In this document: positions 1 to 6,129 of the stretch, one piece after another
Position numbering within the stretch: position 1 is the stretch's first letter
Layout of the letters: each line of letters starts with the position of its first letter
Virus record (IMG/VR): IMGVR_UViG_3300046001_003124
Span: 1-46,699 of that record
Reading direction: 5' to 3' (one strand)
From: a virus
DNA: 46,699 bases
Translations under genes and position numbers: made by a program
The notes under the pieces: generated by a model
Told to the model about the DNA's origin: nothing
The model's input: only the letters and a program-made list of their open reading frames with translations
Database searches by the model: none

Positions 1-126
1 ACCCGCATCTCGGCCAGGGCGTCGATGTCGATGTCGTCGGCGTCGTAGTTCGAGTCCATCGGTTCGTCGTTCTCATCGGTGCTCGACCACAGGGCGGCGA
101 TCACGTAGTGGCGCAGGATGGTTTCA
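1..126. repeat. Terminal direct repeat, left copy (circular join)
   Basis: Bases 1-126 are identical to 46572-46697; identity stops at 127 (a against t). A leftward gene starting at 143 reads through base 1 into 46571 in frame, so the repeat marks a circular molecule, a circularly permuted genome, or an assembler overlap. The sequence alone cannot tell these apart. Confidence 0.95.
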
Positions 127-143
127 ATATCGAAGGGGATCAT
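1..143 (-). CDS. Hypothetical protein, N-terminal part (gene crosses the join)
   Basis: The gene starts at an ATG at 143-141, which overlaps the stop of the upstream gene as ATGA. It reads MIPFDIETILRHYVIAALWS and runs off the left edge. Joined to 46571-46352 it gives about 120 residues. The N-terminal half is very acidic (DADDIDIDALAE). No family is recognised. Placement inside a tightly coupled leftward early operon suggests an early accessory role, but nothing shows a function. Confidence 0.8.
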   Translation of the reverse strand, partial: MIPFDIETILRHYVIAALWSSTDENDEPMDSNYDADDIDIDALAEMR

Positions 144-448
144 GCTGCGGTCCCTCCCAGGGCGTTGAGGCGTTTGATTTCTGCACGGGCTGCGGCAGCG
201 GTTGGGAAGCTGTGGAACTCACCCACGGTGTCAATCCGTCCGCTGACGTGCTGGCGGCGCACGCTGTAGGCGGTCAAGCCAGAGGGGTTGGTCTCACGGG
301 TCACAAACAAGATCCCGGCGCTGGTCTCGTAGGCGTTGGCGGGCATCTTGCTCTTGAAGAAGGCAAGGGCACCCTTGGTGAACCAGAAGCCGGCGGGCTG
401 GTGGCTGTCGTAATACATGCGTACGTGGTTGAAGGGGATCGTTTTCAT
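140..448 (-). CDS. Hypothetical early protein (102 aa)
   Basis: I chose the internal ATG at 448 (MKTIPFNHVRMYYDSHQPAG), because a GAAAG Shine-Dalgarno-like run precedes it, as in other genes of this strand; a GTG at 475 would add nine residues. The protein is basic and aromatic-rich at the N-terminus, with a helical C-terminus (FPTAAAARAEIKRLNAL). No domain is recognised. It lies between the 115-aa gene upstream and the gene crossing the join, with which it overlaps by ATGA, so the pair is probably translationally coupled. Confidence 0.75.
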   Translation of the reverse strand: MKTIPFNHVRMYYDSHQPAGFWFTKGALAFFKSKMPANAYETSAGILFVTRETNPSGLTAYSVRRQHVSGRIDTVGEFHSFPTAAAARAEIKRLNALGGTAA

Positions 449-505
449 TTGGCGCTTTCGATGTTGGTTAATCACACTGATCTGCCCGGGGGCAGATCGC
501 TGGGA

Positions 506-853
506 TCAAACGGCGTTGTGCTGGCTGGCCACCTTCTTGTCCTCGAAGTCCTCCCAGTAGCCTGCCAGGGAGAAGTGGCCGCGCTTGTCAATGCGGGGCT
601 GGAGGTTGACGACCACGTCCTTGCTGATCAGGTAGTCGGCCATGCCGGGCCACACCTTGGCGCCCTGGGAGAAGCGCACAGCCAGTCCGAAGAGGGGAAG
701 GCGATCGCCCCACACGGTTGAGCAGTTAACGCGGCGGCGATCACCTTTGATGGTCACCTCTACCGAGTAGCGCTCGTAGTGCTGCTCTACACCTTTTTTG
801 TTGGTGAACACATGGTCAGGATCTTGGCGGTGGGTTTCGGGGTGGACTTGCAT
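506..853 (-). CDS. Hypothetical early protein (115 aa)
   Basis: First gene of the leftward operon served by the promoter/operator at 887-902. The ATG at 853 follows a GGAGAG ribosome site. The sequence (MQVHPETHRQDPDHVFTNKK) is soluble and mixed alpha/beta in appearance, with no recognisable catalytic motif, signal peptide or membrane segment. Position directly behind a putatively repressor-controlled promoter makes it an early gene; its function is unknown. Confidence 0.75.
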   Translation of the reverse strand: MQVHPETHRQDPDHVFTNKKGVEQHYERYSVEVTIKGDRRRVNCSTVWGDRLPLFGLAVRFSQGAKVWPGMADYLISKDVVVNLQPRIDKRGHFSLAGYWEDFEDKKVASQHNAV

Positions 854-886
854 GGTGCTCTCCGGTTAATTAAATGCGATGATTGA

Positions 887-902
887 ATTGTAGCAGATGC
901 TA
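887..902 (-). promoter_or_regulatory. Early leftward promoter with palindromic operator
   Basis: Read leftward, an extended -10 (TGCTACAAT; TACAAT at 892-887) is overlapped by the perfect palindrome TAGCAGATGCTA (891-902). No good -35 is visible (TGCGTG at 17-bp spacing). Predicted transcription starts about 27 nt before the ATG at 853. The same palindrome recurs at 37542 and 41116, with one-base variants at 43946, 45841 and 1569. Confidence 0.7.
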
Positions 903-914
903 AAACACTCACGC

Positions 915-941
915 AATAAAAACCCGACTAAAAAGCCGGGT
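915..941 (-). terminator. Rho-independent terminator of the repressor operon
   Basis: Read leftward, the arms at 941-934 and 929-922 form an 8-bp stem (ACCCGGCT/AGTCGGGT, one G-U pair) with a TTTT loop, followed by TTTTTATT. It lies just past the stop of the 54-aa gene and before the promoter at 887-902, so it should separate the repressor operon from the downstream early operon. Confidence 0.8.
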
Positions 942-961
942 CTTTAATTTTCTACGGGGGG

Positions 962-1126
962 CTACCGTATTAGAACGAGCAGCGCAGCGAGTCCAATGCT
1001 GCACCCCACGGCGGCGAGAACGAACAAGAAACGAATCTGGTGCTTGATGTCTGCCAGGGGGTCCTCCGCGATCCCGCCATGCTCTACCAGGTATGCAATC
1101 CGTTGCTTTAACTGCTGGTCGCTCAT
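962..1126 (-). CDS. Small membrane protein coupled to the repressor (54 aa)
   Basis: The ATG at 1126 overlaps the repressor stop as ATGA, so it is probably translated with the repressor. The first 30 residues are polar (MSDQQLKQRIAYLVEHGG), followed by one hydrophobic helix (about residues 32-53, FLFVLAAVGCSIGLAALLVL) ending in arginine. A terminator follows directly. Co-expression with a repressor and a single membrane span fits a lysogeny-stage exclusion or conversion protein, by analogy with rex-type genes; this is inference from context only. Confidence 0.7.
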   Translation of the reverse strand: MSDQQLKQRIAYLVEHGGIAEDPLADIKHQIRFLFVLAAVGCSIGLAALLVLIR

Positions 1127-1539
1127 TTCTTAATTAGTCCTACAAGTTTCTGAATGAAGGATTCGTCGACCCGGCCCGTGAGCTTGGTGTGCTCGTACGC
1201 AAGTGTGACCAGATTGCCGTAAGTTTTCGGGCCTATTTTGAGACCCGCGTCGCGTATCGCAGCAGCCACTGCACCCACGCAGATCCCAAGGGTCTCGTCG
1301 TCGACGGGCTTGCCTTTGCCTGTGTGCTCCTGGTCGAGCCATCCCACCGGCAATGACAGCCGGGTCTCGATGTCCCGTGCAACCTTCTCGCTGACCTCCC
1401 GGCTGGGGTTCGGGCCCACGAGCTGGGCGAGGTAGCTGCCGTTGCTGTGCTCCAGCTTCTTGGCCAGGCTGGTGGGGCCGCCCCATTCCTTCTGCAGGGT
1501 GCGCAGGTTGTCCCTGCGGATGTCGTAGACGTTTTTCAT
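1123..1539 (-). CDS. HTH phage repressor (CI-like, no peptidase domain)
   Basis: A 138-aa protein. Its N-terminal half is a helix-turn-helix region (about residues 9-65: RDNLRTLQKEWGGPTSLAKK, then SYLAQLVGPNPSREVSEKVA) ending in the LPVGWLD segment typical of short phage and transposon repressors. The C-terminal 60 residues are helical and contain no S24/LexA peptidase Ser-Lys dyad that I can see, so RecA-driven self-cleavage is not expected. It is divergent from the Cro-like gene at 1680, with 140 bp between them carrying operator-like sequence. It probably represses early promoters with the TAGCA palindrome; the target assignment is inferred. Confidence 0.8.
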   Translation of the reverse strand: MKNVYDIRRDNLRTLQKEWGGPTSLAKKLEHSNGSYLAQLVGPNPSREVSEKVARDIETRLSLPVGWLDQEHTGKGKPVDDETLGICVGAVAAAIRDAGLKIGPKTYGNLVTLAYEHTKLTGRVDESFIQKLVGLIKK

Positions 1540-1679
1540 AGAAGCAAAGTATTCCCCTCGGTTAGCCTTTGCACTTGCTAAATGTCAACCGCGTGAGTGC
1601 TTGACGAATTCAAGGGCGCAAAGGTATCACCCCTTACCCTATTGCAACAAGAGGCTTACAACCTGCTAAAATCCGCGAC
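1540..1679. promoter_or_regulatory. Immunity switch intergenic region
   Basis: Leftward: TTGACA (1588-1583) is placed 17 bp from a poor -10 (CTAACC), a weak maintenance-type promoter for the repressor. Rightward: TTGACG (1601-1606) is 18 bp from TATCAC (1625-1630), and an extended -10 TGCTAAAAT (TAAAAT 1667-1672) is so close to the ATG at 1680 that the transcript would be leaderless. The 12-mer TTGCACTTGCTA (1569-1580) is a one-mismatch copy of the palindrome found at the early leftward promoters. Confidence 0.65.
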
Positions 1680-2009
1680 ATGAAAACACTACACCCCATG
1701 CAGGTCTGGATGGCGGCGGCAACGCCCGCCGAGCAGACCCTCCTCGCCACCAACGCGGGCACCACCCGCGGGCACTTATACCAACTCTCGGGTGGCCACC
1801 GGCAATCCAGCGCCGTGATGGCGGGTAAAATCGAGTCCGCGACGGCCGAGATGCACAAGCACAGCAAGGGCCGCCTGCCCAAGGTGTACCGCACGGATCT
1901 GTGTGACGCCTGCCGGGTGTGCCAGTACGCGGCCAAGTGCCTGGGCCAGCGTGCCGTGGTCTCGGACTTCCCGATCGTCGACCCCCGTCAGATGGAACTG
2001 GCGGTATGA
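1680..2009 (+). CDS. Cro-like HTH regulator (109 aa)
   Basis: Divergent partner of the repressor. Residues about 5-50 form a Cro/CI-type HTH (MQVWMAAATPAEQTLLATNA, then TTRGHLYQLSGGHRQSSAVM). The C-terminal part carries a cysteine cluster (CDACRVCQYAAKC, about residues 74-86) that could bind metal, which is unusual for Cro. No Shine-Dalgarno lies before the ATG, and the -10 box ends 7 nt upstream, which points to a leaderless mRNA. It overlaps the next ORF by ATGA. Likely role is to turn off the repressor promoter and tune early transcription. Confidence 0.75.
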   Translation: MKTLHPMQVWMAAATPAEQTLLATNAGTTRGHLYQLSGGHRQSSAVMAGKIESATAEMHKHSKGRLPKVYRTDLCDACRVCQYAAKCLGQRAVVSDFPIVDPRQMELAV

Positions 2010-2089
2010 CGTTCCTGCTCGGGTTGTGGGCGGGCGCCATGTTCGGCTACTTCCTCGCGTGCCTGATGTTCGTGGGGCGTGACGAATGA
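2006..2089 (+). CDS. 27-residue membrane micropeptide
   Basis: The ATG at 2006 overlaps the Cro-like stop (ATGA) and its own stop overlaps the next ATG (AATGA). The product, starting MTFLLGLWAGAMFGYFLACL and ending in charged GRDE, is essentially one transmembrane helix. Stop-start overlaps on both sides are the main evidence that it is translated. Function unknown; compare the 27-residue membrane ORF between TerS and TerL at 6046. Confidence 0.55.
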   Translation: MTFLLGLWAGAMFGYFLACLMFVGRDE

Positions 2090-2259
2090 TCACGACCCTG
2101 CACGTCGGCATGCGGGTGCTACTGGCCAGCGGCAACGTCGTGCTGCTGTTGCGCCGCGAACGGGCGCACTGGGCGTGCGAGTACACCGCACACGCCAAGG
2201 CGCGCGGCGAGGTCGAGTTCAGCGGGGTCTACCTGCGCCGGTGGGGTCGTCAAGTCTGA
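2086..2259 (+). CDS. Small basic hypothetical protein (57 aa)
   Basis: Begins at the ATG overlapping the stop of the 27-residue ORF. The product (MITTLHVGMRVLLASGNVVL, then LLRRERAHWACEYTAHAKAR) is arginine-rich and looks like a small beta-barrel or KOW/SH3-like fold (G-M-R-V-L-L-x-S-G-N-V-V-L-L), a form common among small phage DNA-binding proteins; the fold is a guess. It is the last gene before the promoter and structured RNA at 2278-2400. Confidence 0.55.
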   Translation: MITTLHVGMRVLLASGNVVLLLRRERAHWACEYTAHAKARGEVEFSGVYLRRWGRQV

Positions 2260-2277
2260 CTTCGTCTGTGCGGTAGT

Positions 2278-2306
2278 TAACCTTAGACTTTACAGTGTGC
2301 TAAAGT
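2278..2306 (+). promoter_or_regulatory. Rightward promoter of the structured RNA/primase operon
   Basis: Extended -10 TGCTAAAGT (TAAAGT 2301-2306) with only a weak -35 (TAACCT at 17-bp spacing). The same TGCTAAAGT occurs before TerS at 5569-5577. Transcription from here would begin just before the structured RNA at 2307-2400. Confidence 0.5.
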
Positions 2307-2400
2307 CGAGGCCTCACACCGTTAATTTGCAAGCCCTGGAGAGGGCCCCAACCTGTGCAAACAGGGGTGTGAGAACCGGGGTCCTCTCCAGGGCTTTTTT
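2307..2400 (+). ncRNA. Structured leader/attenuator or small RNA ending in a strong terminator
   Basis: AAGCCCTGGAGAGGGCCCC (2331-2349) pairs with 2378-2396 in a 19-bp stem with one G-U, followed by T6 (2395-2400): a very strong terminator. The 28-nt loop holds a further hairpin, CCTGTgcaaACAGG (2352-2365). CTCACACC (2313-2320), just upstream, is perfectly complementary to GGTGTGAG (2366-2373) inside that loop, and TTTGCA (2326-2331) to TGCAAA (2356-2361). Those pairs cross the terminator stem, so two mutually exclusive folds exist. It precedes the replication genes and may be an attenuator or a stand-alone regulatory RNA, as in P4-type immunity. Confidence 0.7.
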
Positions 2401-2414
2401 ACTGAAAGTCTTAC

Positions 2415-2651
2415 ATGCAGCATGTCGATTTCATACAACGCATCGCGTTGGCCATGGTCAATTCTTCCACCGGCGACTGGCATCCTGAAGCGCGGGCGGC
2501 CCAGGTTATGAAAAGCCCTTGCCCCCCATTCGAGAAAGATCCTACGGGCTGGGCAGCCTGGAAGCAGGAAGCGGAGGGCAGGATTACCTACCAGGAAGCG
2601 GAGGCTTTTGCCAAGGGGTTCAGGGCTGAATCAGAACGCTTTGAGGTGTAG
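2415..2651 (+). CDS. Hypothetical protein upstream of primase (78 aa)
   Basis: The ATG at 2415 has a GAAAG site and lies 14 nt beyond the terminator-like hairpin, so expression depends on read-through or on a start inside the leader. The sequence (MQHVDFIQRIALAMVNSSTG ... PCPPFEKDPTGWAAWKQEAE) contains a short W-rich helical segment resembling small phage proteins encoded near primases. It ends 2 nt before the primase ATG, implying co-translation. No function is assigned. Confidence 0.7.
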   Translation: MQHVDFIQRIALAMVNSSTGDWHPEARAAQVMKSPCPPFEKDPTGWAAWKQEAEGRITYQEAEAFAKGFRAESERFEV

Positions 2652-2653
2652 GC

Positions 2654-5176
2654 ATGACCGACACCATCAGCACCCTGCACCACACGACCAACCTGCTGGC
2701 CAAGACTTGGAAAGCCGACGGCACGATGAGTGCCTACGGCGACGCCAAGTTTTTCAAGCTGATCAAGCGCACGGTCAACAACCTGACCGAGCTGTCGTCA
2801 CTGCTCACGCAGATCGAAGCGCATCCCAAGGCGTGCGTGATCCGTGGGGAGTACGCGGGGCATGAGCTTGCACAGCAGCGCGACCCTGAGTTCCAGGCCG
2901 GCAAGGTGCGCCGGGCGCTCGACTACTTCGACGATCAGGCGTTGCACACGGTACTGATCGACGTCGACAAGTTCGAGCCGTTGACCGCCGACGCGCTAAC
3001 CGATCCGCTCATGGCGATCGACGAGTTTGTCTTCACCATGCTGCCCGAGCCCTTCCATGGCGCGGGCTACCACTGGCAGCTATCCAACAGCGCGGGCCAC
3101 CCCAGCAAGGGCACAGAGCTGCGCGCGCACCTGTGGTTCTGGTTGGACAGCCCACTGACTTCGGCGCAGCTCAAGGGCTGGGCCAAGGCCACGGGCCTGA
3201 AGGCTGACCTGGCGCTGTTCAACCCGGTGCAGGTGCACTACACGGCGCTGCCCGTGTTCGAGCCTGGGCAGGTTGACCCCTACGCGGTGCGCTCGGGCTT
3301 TGTGAGCGGGCTGTTCGGCGATGAGGTGGTGCTCGAGATTGACACCGCGGTGCTGGCCGAGGCACAGAGCCATGCCGGTGGGCGCGGCCAGCGGCTGCTC
3401 AACGTGGCCACCGAGGACCCGATCGCCCAGGCCCTGTACTCGGGCGGCCTGGTCAAGAGCCAACGGCGCGAGGGCGCGCTCAATATCGAGTGCCCATTCA
3501 GCAGCGACCACACCAGCGACTCGGGCGAGAGCTCCACCGTCTACTACCCACCCAACACCGGCGGGTATGCAGTGGGCCACTTCAAGTGCTTGCACGCCAC
3601 CTGCGTGGGTCGAGGGCGTGGGCAGTTCCTATCACGCCTTGGCGTTGACGACTGTGGGTTTGAGGATGAAACCTTGAACGACGCGCCAGCGTCGGACGAC
3701 GGCGAGCACAAAATCACCCGCAAGGGCATCCCCGAAGCCAAGCACCTGAGTACCGACCAAGCCAACGCCGGGCGCATTGTGTCCAAGTTTGGTAAGCGTC
3801 TGATTGTGGTGGCAGGCCAGTGGTATGCGTGGTCAGGCATGCGCTGGGAGAAGGACGACGGCGAGGTCTACCGCTACGCCTGCAAGCTGTCCCAACTGAT
3901 CCACGCCGAGGCGGATGGCTGGCGCGCGAAGAAGACGAACGCCGCCGAGGAGTCAGACCGCAATGGGAAGATCGCCGACGCGTTGACCAAGTGGGCGCAG
4001 AAGTCTGAGATGAAGTCGGCAATCGAGGCGGCCGTTGGCTTGGCCAAGAAGATGCTGACCGTCAACGAGAACCAGATCGACCGCAACCCCTGGTTGCTCA
4101 ACTGCCTGAACGGTGTGGTGGATCTGCGCACGGGCGTGATCAAAGCGCACGACCCCGATGACTTCATCACCAAGCTGGTGCCGCTCGAGTACGACCCGAA
4201 GGCGCGCAGCACGGCGTGGGACACCACGATCGCACGGGTGACTCTCGAGGAGGAGATGACCACGCGCCCCTTGGCTAGGTTCCTGCAGCGCTGGTTTGGA
4301 TACTGCGCCACAGGCAGCACGCGCGAGCAGGCGTTCGTTGTGCATTACGGGCAGGGCTCCAACGGCAAGAGCACGATCCTGGACACCGTGGCCGAGGTGA
4401 TGGGCGACTACGCCGCCACGGGCGCCCCAGGCCTGCTGGTGGGCAACGGGCGCGACCGTCACCCCACCGAGATCGCTGACCTGTTTGGTCGGCGCATGGT
4501 GACCAGCCACGAGACAGGGGAGGGCGGTCATCTCAAGGAGGACATGGTCAAGCAGCTCACCGGAAGCGACAAGGTCAAGGCTCGGTTCATGCGTGCCGAC
4601 TTCTTTGAGTTTGACCCCACGCACAAGCTGCAACTGCTCACCAACTACAAGCCGATCATCAAGGGCCAAGACAACGGCATCTGGCGCCGGGTCTTGTTGA
4701 TGCCCTACATGGCGCGCTTTGCCTCGAGCGAGGAGGTGGCCAGCGGCCGCGCTCACTTCGTGAAGGACACGCGCATCGCCGAGCGCTTGAAGGGGGAGAT
4801 CCAGGGCGTGCTTACCTGGGTGGTGGAGGGTGCGCGAATCTGGTTCCAGGATGGGCTGCAGGCGCCTGACGCCGTGCTTGCTGCGTCGAAGGACTACCAG
4901 GCCGAGCAAGACCGTGTTGGGCAGTTTGTGACCGAGTGTTGCGAGCTGGGCAAGGACTTCGAGACACCCCTTTGTGGTGACTTTGGTGGGGTGTACGACA
5001 CCTACCGTGCGTGGTGCGGGGAGGGCGGATTCATGGCTTTAAGCAAAATGCGGCTCGTTCAGGAACTTGAGCGGTTGGTGCCATATTTTGCAAAGACAGC
5101 GCAGAAGCAAACTGGATCTGCAGGAAAACGCAAGAACGTGAGCATGTTGGTCGGGATTCGGGTGCTGGAAGGCTAA
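2654..5176 (+). CDS. D5-type primase-helicase
   Basis: An 840-aa replication initiator. The N-terminal part looks like an archaeo-eukaryotic primase domain: acidic pair LIDVDKF (about 101-107) and the RAHLWFWLD strand with histidine (about 154-162). A zinc site follows (ECPF..H at about 279 with CLHATC at about 313-319). The C-terminal half is a D5_N/DUF5906 SF3 helicase with Walker A GQGSNGKST (about 565-573). Such proteins prime and unwind DNA at phage and plasmid origins. An iteron-like inverted repeat starts 3 nt after the stop, consistent with an adjacent origin. The DNA polymerase is in the opposite arm. Confidence 0.9.
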   Translation: MTDTISTLHHTTNLLAKTWKADGTMSAYGDAKFFKLIKRTVNNLTELSSLLTQIEAHPKACVIRGEYAGHELAQQRDPEFQAGKVRRALDYFDDQALHTVLIDVDKFEPLTADALTDPLMAIDEFVFTMLPEPFHGAGYHWQLSNSAGHPSKGTELRAHLWFWLDSPLTSAQLKGWAKATGLKADLALFNPVQVHYTALPVFEPGQVDPYAVRSGFVSGLFGDEVVLEIDTAVLAEAQSHAGGRGQRLLNVATEDPIAQALYSGGLVKSQRREGALNIECPFSSDHTSDSGESSTVYYPPNTGGYAVGHFKCLHATCVGRGRGQFLSRLGVDDCGFEDETLNDAPASDDGEHKITRKGIPEAKHLSTDQANAGRIVSKFGKRLIVVAGQWYAWSGMRWEKDDGEVYRYACKLSQLIHAEADGWRAKKTNAAEESDRNGKIADALTKWAQKSEMKSAIEAAVGLAKKMLTVNENQIDRNPWLLNCLNGVVDLRTGVIKAHDPDDFITKLVPLEYDPKARSTAWDTTIARVTLEEEMTTRPLARFLQRWFGYCATGSTREQAFVVHYGQGSNGKSTILDTVAEVMGDYAATGAPGLLVGNGRDRHPTEIADLFGRRMVTSHETGEGGHLKEDMVKQLTGSDKVKARFMRADFFEFDPTHKLQLLTNYKPIIKGQDNGIWRRVLLMPYMARFASSEEVASGRAHFVKDTRIAERLKGEIQGVLTWVVEGARIWFQDGLQAPDAVLAASKDYQAEQDRVGQFVTECCELGKDFETPLCGDFGGVYDTYRAWCGEGGFMALSKMRLVQELERLVPYFAKTAQKQTGSAGKRKNVSMLVGIRVLEG

Positions 5177-5179
5177 AAG

Positions 5180-5286
5180 TGTCTGGTTGTCTGGTCAATA
5201 TGTGCCTTTTTCCTATTATCGCCCTAAGCAAACTACTCTTAGAGAGGTAATAGTAAAAACGCTGTTTTTGACCAGACAACCAGACA
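5180..5286. other. Candidate replication origin: inverted pair of tandem octamers around an AT-rich core
   Basis: TGTCTGGTTGTCTGGTCAA (5180-5198) is perfectly inverted at 5268-5286. Each arm is itself two tandem copies of TGTCTGGT, giving four iteron-like units. The 69 bp between them are strikingly A/T-rich for this genome and include a small CTAAG...CTTAG dyad. The position directly after the primase-helicase gene supports an origin; a transcript would instead fold into a long hairpin, so a regulatory role is the alternative. Confidence 0.6.
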
Positions 5287-5326
5287 AACACGGGAACGTG
5301 CAAAAAATTACACGAAAGGGTTTGTC

Positions 5327-5563
5327 ATGCAGAAACTGGTAGCACTGAACGAAAACGGTCGGCGAATAGGGGAACACCACCCCTTGGCCAAGTTGACGGA
5401 CGCAGAGGTCGAGCTGGTGCATGGGATGCGCGAGGACGGCCTGACCTTGAGTGAGATCGCAAAGAAGATGGAAGTGACCAAGGGCTGCGTGTGGAAGATT
5501 CTCAACGGCTACCGCCGTGCCCAGTCCACTGCGCGCACGGTTCGTGTGTCCGTGTCCGGTTAG
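5327..5563 (+). CDS. Small HTH regulator, candidate late activator (78 aa)
   Basis: The ATG at 5327 has an AAGGG site. After a basic N-terminus (NENGRRIGEHHPLAKLTDAE) comes a sigma region 4/resolvase-type helix-turn-helix: LTDAEVELVHGMREDGLTLS, then EIAKKMEVTKGCVWKILNGY (about 23-62). It stands alone between the replication and late blocks. Its last codons contain the first GTGTCCGTG late-promoter element. Position and size fit a late-gene activator, but binding to that element is not shown by sequence. Confidence 0.75.
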   Translation: MQKLVALNENGRRIGEHHPLAKLTDAEVELVHGMREDGLTLSEIAKKMEVTKGCVWKILNGYRRAQSTARTVRVSVSG

Positions 5564-5577
5564 CACCTTGCTAAAGT
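5546..5577 (+). promoter_or_regulatory. Late promoter P1 (before TerS)
   Basis: GTGTCCGTG at 5546-5554, 16 bases, then CTAAAGT (TAAAGT 5572-5577, also an extended -10 TGC). First of six identically spaced elements. It overlaps the end of the HTH gene. The predicted start at about 5583-5585 coincides with the TerS ATG at 5585, so the mRNA is probably leaderless. Confidence 0.75.
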
Positions 5578-5584
5578 TATTCGT

Positions 5585-6049
5585 ATGGGCAAATCAATTT
5601 ACACACCGGAACTGGCACAGCGCGTACTTGACGTGCTTGAGCGCACGGGCTCGCTGCGCGCTGCGTGCCGCGAGGTTGGCATCAACCGAGAGACCGTCGT
5701 GCGCTGGGTGGTCGATGACCTCAACGGCTTCGGCGTCGCATACGCGCGATCCAAAGACATCGGCATTGACAACCTGGTCGACGAGACCCTCGAGATCAGC
5801 GACGCGCCCCCTGGGCTAAATCAGTTCGGCGGCGTTGACACTGGGCATGTGGCGCACTCCAAGCTGCGCATCGAGACCCGGCGCTGGCTGGCAGAGCGCA
5901 TGGCACCCAAGCGCTACGGCCTCAAGCAGGGCCTGGACGTCACCAACAGCGATGCGAGCCTGCAGGTCGACGAGACCACACGCAGTGCACGCGTGGCCCA
6001 GCTGCTGGCGCTGGCATCGCAGCGCAAGGACTTCGAGGATCTGGCATGA
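5585..6049 (+). CDS. terS: Terminase small subunit
   Basis: A 154-aa protein with an N-terminal HTH for packaging-site recognition (ELAQRVLDVLERTGSLRAAC, then REVGINRETVVRWVVDDLNG, about 8-50) and a C-terminal oligomerisation/TerL-contact region (RWLAERMAPKRYGLKQGLDV). Size and position immediately before TerL fit TerS. The ATG lacks a ribosome site and lies at the predicted start of P1. It is joined to TerL by a 27-residue membrane ORF overlapping both genes. Confidence 0.85.
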   Translation: MGKSIYTPELAQRVLDVLERTGSLRAACREVGINRETVVRWVVDDLNGFGVAYARSKDIGIDNLVDETLEISDAPPGLNQFGGVDTGHVAHSKLRIETRRWLAERMAPKRYGLKQGLDVTNSDASLQVDETTRSARVAQLLALASQRKDFEDLA

Positions 6050-6129
6050 GCACCGACCGGCAAATCGTCGCCGCGTTGTTGGTCTGCTGGTTGTTTGTGT
6101 GGGCGGTGATGTACGTCGCGGGGCTATGA
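6046..6129 (+). CDS. 27-residue membrane micropeptide between TerS and TerL
   Basis: The ATG overlaps the TerS stop (ATGA) and its stop overlaps the TerL start (ATGA). The product is MSTDRQIVAALLVCWL followed by FVWAVMYVAGL, a single hydrophobic helix. Double stop-start overlap argues for translation by re-initiation, perhaps to couple TerS and TerL expression. It is the same length as, and has the same arrangement as, the ORF at 2006. No function known. Confidence 0.55.
   Translation: MSTDRQIVAALLVCWLFVWAVMYVAGL

Noticed and set aside
3953-4909. 318-codon leftward frame opposite the primase
   Set aside because: Shadow of the primase reading frame with biased composition; primase motifs lie on the other strand.
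5835-6125. Upstream extension of the TerL frame
   Set aside because: Overlaps TerS out of frame and reads as low-quality Arg/Ser/Trp sequence; the ATG at 6126 with ATGA overlap is the natural start.
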